Positions 6,859 to 10,536 of a stretch of 10,536 nt of DNA are shown piece after piece; the stretch's first letter is position 1, and each line of letters starts with the position of its first letter. The position numbers and the translations under genes are program-made. This DNA is from Bacteroidales bacterium UBA5281 (GTDB lineage Bacteria > Bacteroidota > Bacteroidia > Bacteroidales > Lentimicrobiaceae). Below the pieces are notes generated by a model, which did no database searches, had not been told where the DNA came from, and was given only the letters and a program-made list of their open reading frames with translations. Where the stretch lies: positions 1-10,536 of the forward strand of contig DHSR01000049.1 in assembly GCA_002410555.1 (NCBI GenBank), given 5' to 3'.

Positions 6859-9510
6859 ATGCGCGTGCGCCTGCTCCTTTTATTTCTCTTGGCAACTGTC
6901 ACTTTGGCTGTTAACGGACAGACCATCTATTCTGTGGATAAGGAAGCATCTTTTGAGATATTTTACAAACCTTATGGAAATAATAACAGGTACAATAGCA
7001 AGATCATCAATCAACTGGCACTGGCAAACCGCAAAGTGCCGGATAAAGCCAGATTTGCCTTTCTGTACAATGTGAACACCAGTATAAGTTATAACCTTGA
7101 AAATCAGCTTGAAGCTACTGTGGCACTTTCTCCATCCGTTTGCACGGGTGATGTCTTTGTATATGGATTTGATTTATCAAAAGTGCTGGTGCCTGCCTTT
7201 TGTAATATCTCATTCAGGTTGATGCACCCTTTGGAAGGAGAGCTGTGGGCCACAACCCGGGAAAAGGTAAAACTTTCAGATTTGGAACAGGGTATTGTAA
7301 TTGGTGCCTTTCCCGATAGTCTCTGGGTGGAAGGTAGCAGGGCAGAGGTCAGGACTTTTCAATTCGAATTTTCAGAAGAAACCTATGTAAAGGCCGAAAG
7401 GGAACTTTATCTTATCCGCGATTATGTGGCTGCAGCCACACTTGCCGATACGCTGGAAGCCCGGTTGAAACTGGCCAGATTGCGGGTTCATACTCCCGAA
7501 AGTGCCCTTCAAACGATGATTTTTGGTGCAAAGAGTTTGCTGCTGCTCCATGAAGCCTGTGCTATACAATCAATTATTATCCCGGGAAAAGATCCGATGC
7601 GGCTGAATGAAAAACTTCGTGCCAGCACCTTTCGTTACAACGACTTGCTGCCTCATCTGCAACGTAATATTATTACTGCTTCCCTAACGGGAAATCTTTA
7701 TCAAAAAACAGGAGATGCTTATGCCCGTGTGCTTAGAGATGCTTTGTCGCTTTCGCAGAAAACCGATTATTACAGCAGTCCTTTCTTTTACCGGCTCTAT
7801 ACCAATTGTATAACGACCGATCAATTATTATCCATCAAAAAACAACTGGATCAATATGCGGGTAACCGACTTAAGTCAGGCTGGGATGTCAGGCATTTAT
7901 CTTTATCTGCGGGTAGGGCAGTGCTGGAACTGGCCAATCAATTAATGGCGGAAGATCGCTATGCCGAGTCAGTGGATATCTTATCATCAGCCATTAAAAT
8001 GGCGAAAGCAAACCCCTTTGTGATCGTGAGTGATTCCATTACGCGCCGGCTGGCCATTGCCCGCAATGGACTCACGGCAGCATATATTCGGGTAGTGCGC
8101 AAGTCAATAAACAAACAACTTACCGGGTTGGCTGAAAATTATCTGAATGAAGCTAACCGCTATGCTGAAAAATACCAGATGATTAGTTTCCGTTCCCTGG
8201 ATTTACCTCCTCTTTATCAGCAACTTGCGGATTTGTATGTCAACAAAGGACAGGCTCAGTTGGCATTGGGAAATGCAACCCAGGCATTAACCGAATTCGA
8301 GCAGGCCGCGCGTATCGCGGTAAACCACGACGGGGTGAATCCGGGATCGGATTACCGAAGGGGCATTCATGAAGCCGTTGGGCGCTTATTCAGGCAACAA
8401 ACCGGTTCCATAGTTCAACTTATTGCACTTGGAGAACTGGATGCGGCAGATAAAAAGCTGGACGATGCCCTGGCTTTTGTGGCAGCTTATCCTGAGTTTA
8501 TTGCTGATTTTACCCTGACCGACAGCCTCCGGAAAAGCATTGCAGGTTTTAAATACCACAACTTACTGGAAACCGCTTTTGACTTGCAAAAAAGCCGACA
8601 AACCGAGGCTTCCTTATCAAATTTGTTGGCAGCCATTGACCTTGCCCGAACCTGGCACCTGTCCGATTCACCGGTGGCCGACACCCTGCTTGAGCTAACG
8701 GCACTGCCTGCCATCAATGAGATTTATTCAAAGGGTCGGCTAAAATTGTGGGCAGGTGAACCTGAGGAAGCATTGCAGTGGGCGCATGAAGCGCGTCAGC
8801 TTAGTCAACGCCTGCATATGGACTGGCGCCCAGAACTGCATAAGCAATACACGGATTTACAACAACAGGCCGATGCCCTCGCTTGTAGCCGCATCAGGGG
8901 TGAGTTAAATTCGCTGATTAATCAGGTGGAGACAATGCTTGCAAATAACCATTTTGAAAAAGCAAGCTTAAAAATTGCCGAAGCTCGTGAACTTATCTAT
9001 ACAAAATCTTACTGTGGCTTAAATACAGCCGAAATTAACCAGCGCATCGCTCCCTTTACAAATCGCATGAAATGGAATTCTATGCATATAGAAGCACTGG
9101 AACTCATTGGATCCGGTGAGTTGAATGCAGGTATTGAGAAACTTCAGCAGGCAGAATCCATTTACCAAACCTACAGGCTGGATACCCTCGGTTTATCAAA
9201 TATGGGACTTCTGGCACTTTCCCTTTCATCGGATAACCGGGAACTGATTCATTATGCCATCGGGTACTTTATTGCCCGCAATAAATTTGATGATGCACTT
9301 TCGCTGGTAGAGCAACTCAGATTAAATAATGTTCCCGCTGCTGAAACCATTCAGTTTCAGCAAAGCCTGGCAAGAGGTTTGGCTCAACGCGATAAAGCAG
9401 CCTTGGAGGAAGTAAATCTGAAAGCCATGCTCAGGTTATACACCTCGGGCTATAAATGGTACAAAACATTTTCGGAGGGCTACACTTTTTATATAAAATC
9501 GAATTTATAG
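6859..9510 (+). CDS. Exported 883-residue helical-repeat protein, function unknown
   Basis: I do not recognise this protein. From ATG 6859 it starts with a clear signal peptide (MRVRLLLLFLLATVTLAVNGQ, cleavage near 19-21). Residues about 22-175 look beta-rich and contain Cys95 and Cys115, which could form a disulfide once exported. From about 178 to the end the protein is predominantly helical. Modules of TPR-like character recur: LALGNATQALTEFEQAARIA (about 468), IALGELDAADKKLDDALAFV (about 522), SRQTEASLSNLLAAIDLA (about 579), WAGEPEEALQWAHEARQL (about 631), ANNHFEKASLKIAEAREL (about 695), GSGELNAGIEKLQQAES (about 751). The spacing is about 52-64 residues, longer than a canonical 34-residue TPR. 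No catalytic motif, lipobox or T9SS sorting domain is visible. A periplasmic scaffold or surface role is inference. It has its own strong promoter and appears monocistronic. Confidence 0.85.
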   Translation: MRVRLLLLFLLATVTLAVNGQTIYSVDKEASFEIFYKPYGNNNRYNSKIINQLALANRKVPDKARFAFLYNVNTSISYNLENQLEATVALSPSVCTGDVFVYGFDLSKVLVPAFCNISFRLMHPLEGELWATTREKVKLSDLEQGIVIGAFPDSLWVEGSRAEVRTFQFEFSEETYVKAERELYLIRDYVAAATLADTLEARLKLARLRVHTPESALQTMIFGAKSLLLLHEACAIQSIIIPGKDPMRLNEKLRASTFRYNDLLPHLQRNIITASLTGNLYQKTGDAYARVLRDALSLSQKTDYYSSPFFYRLYTNCITTDQLLSIKKQLDQYAGNRLKSGWDVRHLSLSAGRAVLELANQLMAEDRYAESVDILSSAIKMAKANPFVIVSDSITRRLAIARNGLTAAYIRVVRKSINKQLTGLAENYLNEANRYAEKYQMISFRSLDLPPLYQQLADLYVNKGQAQLALGNATQALTEFEQAARIAVNHDGVNPGSDYRRGIHEAVGRLFRQQTGSIVQLIALGELDAADKKLDDALAFVAAYPEFIADFTLTDSLRKSIAGFKYHNLLETAFDLQKSRQTEASLSNLLAAIDLARTWHLSDSPVADTLLELTALPAINEIYSKGRLKLWAGEPEEALQWAHEARQLSQRLHMDWRPELHKQYTDLQQQADALACSRIRGELNSLINQVETMLANNHFEKASLKIAEARELIYTKSYCGLNTAEINQRIAPFTNRMKWNSMHIEALELIGSGELNAGIEKLQQAESIYQTYRLDTLGLSNMGLLALSLSSDNRELIHYAIGYFIARNKFDDALSLVEQLRLNNVPAAETIQFQQSLARGLAQRDKAALEEVNLKAMLRLYTSGYKWYKTFSEGYTFYIKSNL

Positions 9511-9540
9511 CACTGGGTTTCTAATCTGCTTTCCTAAATA

Positions 9541-9572
9541 TTTGTGGAACTCAATTTCATTCATTATATTTG
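9541..9572 (+). promoter_or_regulatory. Bacteroidota-type promoter of pepE (TTTG-N20-TATATTTG)
   Basis: TTTG at 9541-9544 and TATATTTG at 9565-9572 are spaced by 20 bases and match the -33/-7 consensus of the phylum. The predicted leader to the pepE ATG is about 60 bases and includes a G6 tract at 9595-9600. No terminator is visible between the previous stop (9510) and this promoter. Confidence 0.75.
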
Positions 9573-9641
9573 TGCATTCTAAATACTTCCTCCTGGGGGG
9601 TGATTCAGACTGTAAGTGCAATAAACTTTAAATCTCTATAA

Positions 9642-10358
9642 ATGAAACTTTTACTGATTAGCAATTCTACCAATCCCGGCGAAGACTATCTGGGCTGGCC
9701 ACGACAGTTAATAACTAATTTCCTGGAAGGTACCGGAGTAAAGCGGATACTTTTCATTCCTTATGCTGGTGTAACTTTGAGCTACGATGAATATGAAGAT
9801 AAGGTGAAAGCGGTATTCAGAGAATTGGGGTATGACTTATATTCAATTCATCATGAAAATGACCCGATAAAAGCTGTTATTGAAGCAGAAGCCATAGCTG
9901 TTGGCGGTGGAAATACGTTTCATCTGGTGCGTGAAATGCAGCGCAATGGAGTAATGCAGGCCATCAGAGGTCGTGCTTTGGCCGGTGTGCCTTACATGGG
10001 TTGGAGCGCTGGTAGCAATGTAGCCTGCCCAACGCTTTGTACCACCAATGACATGCCTATAGTTCAGCCCGATAGCTTCAGGTGTATGAATTTGATTCCT
10101 TTTCAGATCAATCCGCATTATCTGGATGCTCACCCGGAAGGACATGGAGGAGAAACGCGCGAACAACGCATAGAAGAATTTTTGGTAGCCAATCCCGAAG
10201 TTTATGTAGCAGGCCTGAGAGAAGCCACTTCCCTTATTTACGAAGATGGTCACCTTAAACTGGTGGGACGTCATAAAATGCGTGTCTTCCACTATGGTAT
10301 GGAACCCCGCGAAATAGAACCCGGCACCGATGTGGATTTTCTGAGGCTGGTGAAGTAG
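9642..10358 (+). CDS. pepE: Dipeptidase E (alpha-aspartyl dipeptidase), peptidase family S51
   Basis: PepE is a cytoplasmic serine peptidase that hydrolyses dipeptides with an N-terminal aspartate and helps recycle Asp-X peptides that other peptidases leave. The 238-residue protein is close to the E. coli length (229). The nucleophile elbow GWSAGSN places Ser122 as nucleophile, with Asp137 in TNDMP and His159 in INPHY. The spacing of 15 and 22 residues equals that of Ser120/Asp135/His157 in the characterised enzymes. The glycine-rich GGGNTFHL (88-95) and the N-terminal LLISNSTNPG (4-13) are also family features. There is no signal peptide. The gene has its own promoter at 9541-9572 and stands alone. 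The spacer after its stop turns into repeats within about 40 bases, with no terminator hairpin that I can support. Confidence 0.96.
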   Translation: MKLLLISNSTNPGEDYLGWPRQLITNFLEGTGVKRILFIPYAGVTLSYDEYEDKVKAVFRELGYDLYSIHHENDPIKAVIEAEAIAVGGGNTFHLVREMQRNGVMQAIRGRALAGVPYMGWSAGSNVACPTLCTTNDMPIVQPDSFRCMNLIPFQINPHYLDAHPEGHGGETREQRIEEFLVANPEVYVAGLREATSLIYEDGHLKLVGRHKMRVFHYGMEPREIEPGTDVDFLRLVK

Positions 10359-10400
10359 GAACGAGGCCTGCCCGGCGCAGCGAAGCAATGGAGGGGACGC

Positions 10401-10460
10401 TGAAAAGGGACGAGGGACACTGAAAAGGGACGAGGGTCGCGGAAAGGGACAAGGAGACGG
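10401..10460. repeat. 20-bp tandem repeat, three copies
   Basis: The 20-base unit tgaaaagggacgagggacac (10401-10420) is followed by a near-perfect copy (10421-10440, ending gtcgc) and a more diverged third copy (10441-10460, ggaaagggacaaggagacgg). The preceding ggggacgc looks like the tail of a further partial copy. The tract is purine-rich on the plus strand and has no open frame of interest. Confidence 0.8.
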
Positions 10461-10472
10461 GGGGACAAGAGA

Positions 10473-10511
10473 GAAAGATTGAAAGAGTGAAAGAGTGAAA
10501 GAGTGAAAGAG
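10473..10511. repeat. 8-bp tandem repeat (gaaagagt)
   Basis: The octamer gaaagagt occurs three times exactly (10481-10504). A variant gaaagatt (10473-10480) precedes it and a truncated gaaagag (10505-10511) follows. It continues the purine-rich strand bias of the adjacent 20-bp repeat. Confidence 0.85.
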
Positions 10512-10515
10512 AAAT

Positions 10516-10536
10516 TTCTAACCTCTAACTTCTAAC
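10516..10536. repeat. 7-bp tandem repeat running off the window edge
   Basis: Three heptamers, ttctaac, ctctaac and ttctaac, fill the last 21 bases, and the array probably continues beyond the window. Degenerate heptamer arrays of this type are common between genes of Bacteroidota. Confidence 0.6.

Noticed and set aside
6729..6914. 61-residue plus-strand frame (MALPGARTRNT...)
   Set aside because: It runs through the promoter and into the signal-peptide region of the 883-residue protein in another frame, and its composition shows no protein-like pattern.
9843..10388. 181-residue minus-strand frame opposite pepE
   Set aside because: It is antisense to a clearly conserved pepE reading frame, and its translation shows no recognisable domain. 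It is best explained as a shadow frame.

Overview
The window looks like chromosomal DNA of a member of the Bacteroidota. Four things point there: promoters of the TTTG / TAnnTTTG type in front of several genes, weak or absent Shine-Dalgarno sequences, degenerate short-repeat tracts of the 'gtgattagtgattggtgat' and 'aattcgcgttaatt' kind between genes, and the gene content itself (a PorE-like TPR/propeller/OmpA protein and a secreted protein with the GCxDPxAxNY motif). The order or genus cannot be fixed from the sequence alone.

Layout: positions 1-303 are a composite imperfect tandem repeat with no gene. A promoter then leads into ffh (signal recognition particle GTPase), followed by folD (one-carbon metabolism). 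Nine bases after folD comes an exported beta-propeller-like protein of unknown function. A 639-residue envelope protein follows, with the domain order TPR, PD40 propeller, carboxypeptidase-regulatory-like domain and OmpA C-terminal peptidoglycan-binding domain. All of these are on the plus strand. Positions 5665-6800 form an AT-rich, repeat-laden spacer. On its minus strand it carries the remains of a hicBA toxin-antitoxin pair: both reading frames are recognisable almost end to end, but hicB has no usable start codon and hicA has an in-frame stop. This relic lies between copies of a hairpin-forming dispersed repeat. After the spacer, a strong promoter drives an 883-residue exported helical-repeat protein of unknown function. 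A second strong promoter drives pepE (dipeptidase E, family S51) with its catalytic triad intact. The last 180 bases are again short tandem repeats.

How the genes relate: ffh, folD and pepE are independent housekeeping genes. The two or three exported proteins (330, 639 and 883 residues) suggest a locus rich in envelope functions, but nothing in the sequence shows that they act together. No complete new multi-gene system is visible. The items most worth a second look are the decayed hicBA module with its repeat frame, and the 883-residue protein with repeats of about 57 residues.
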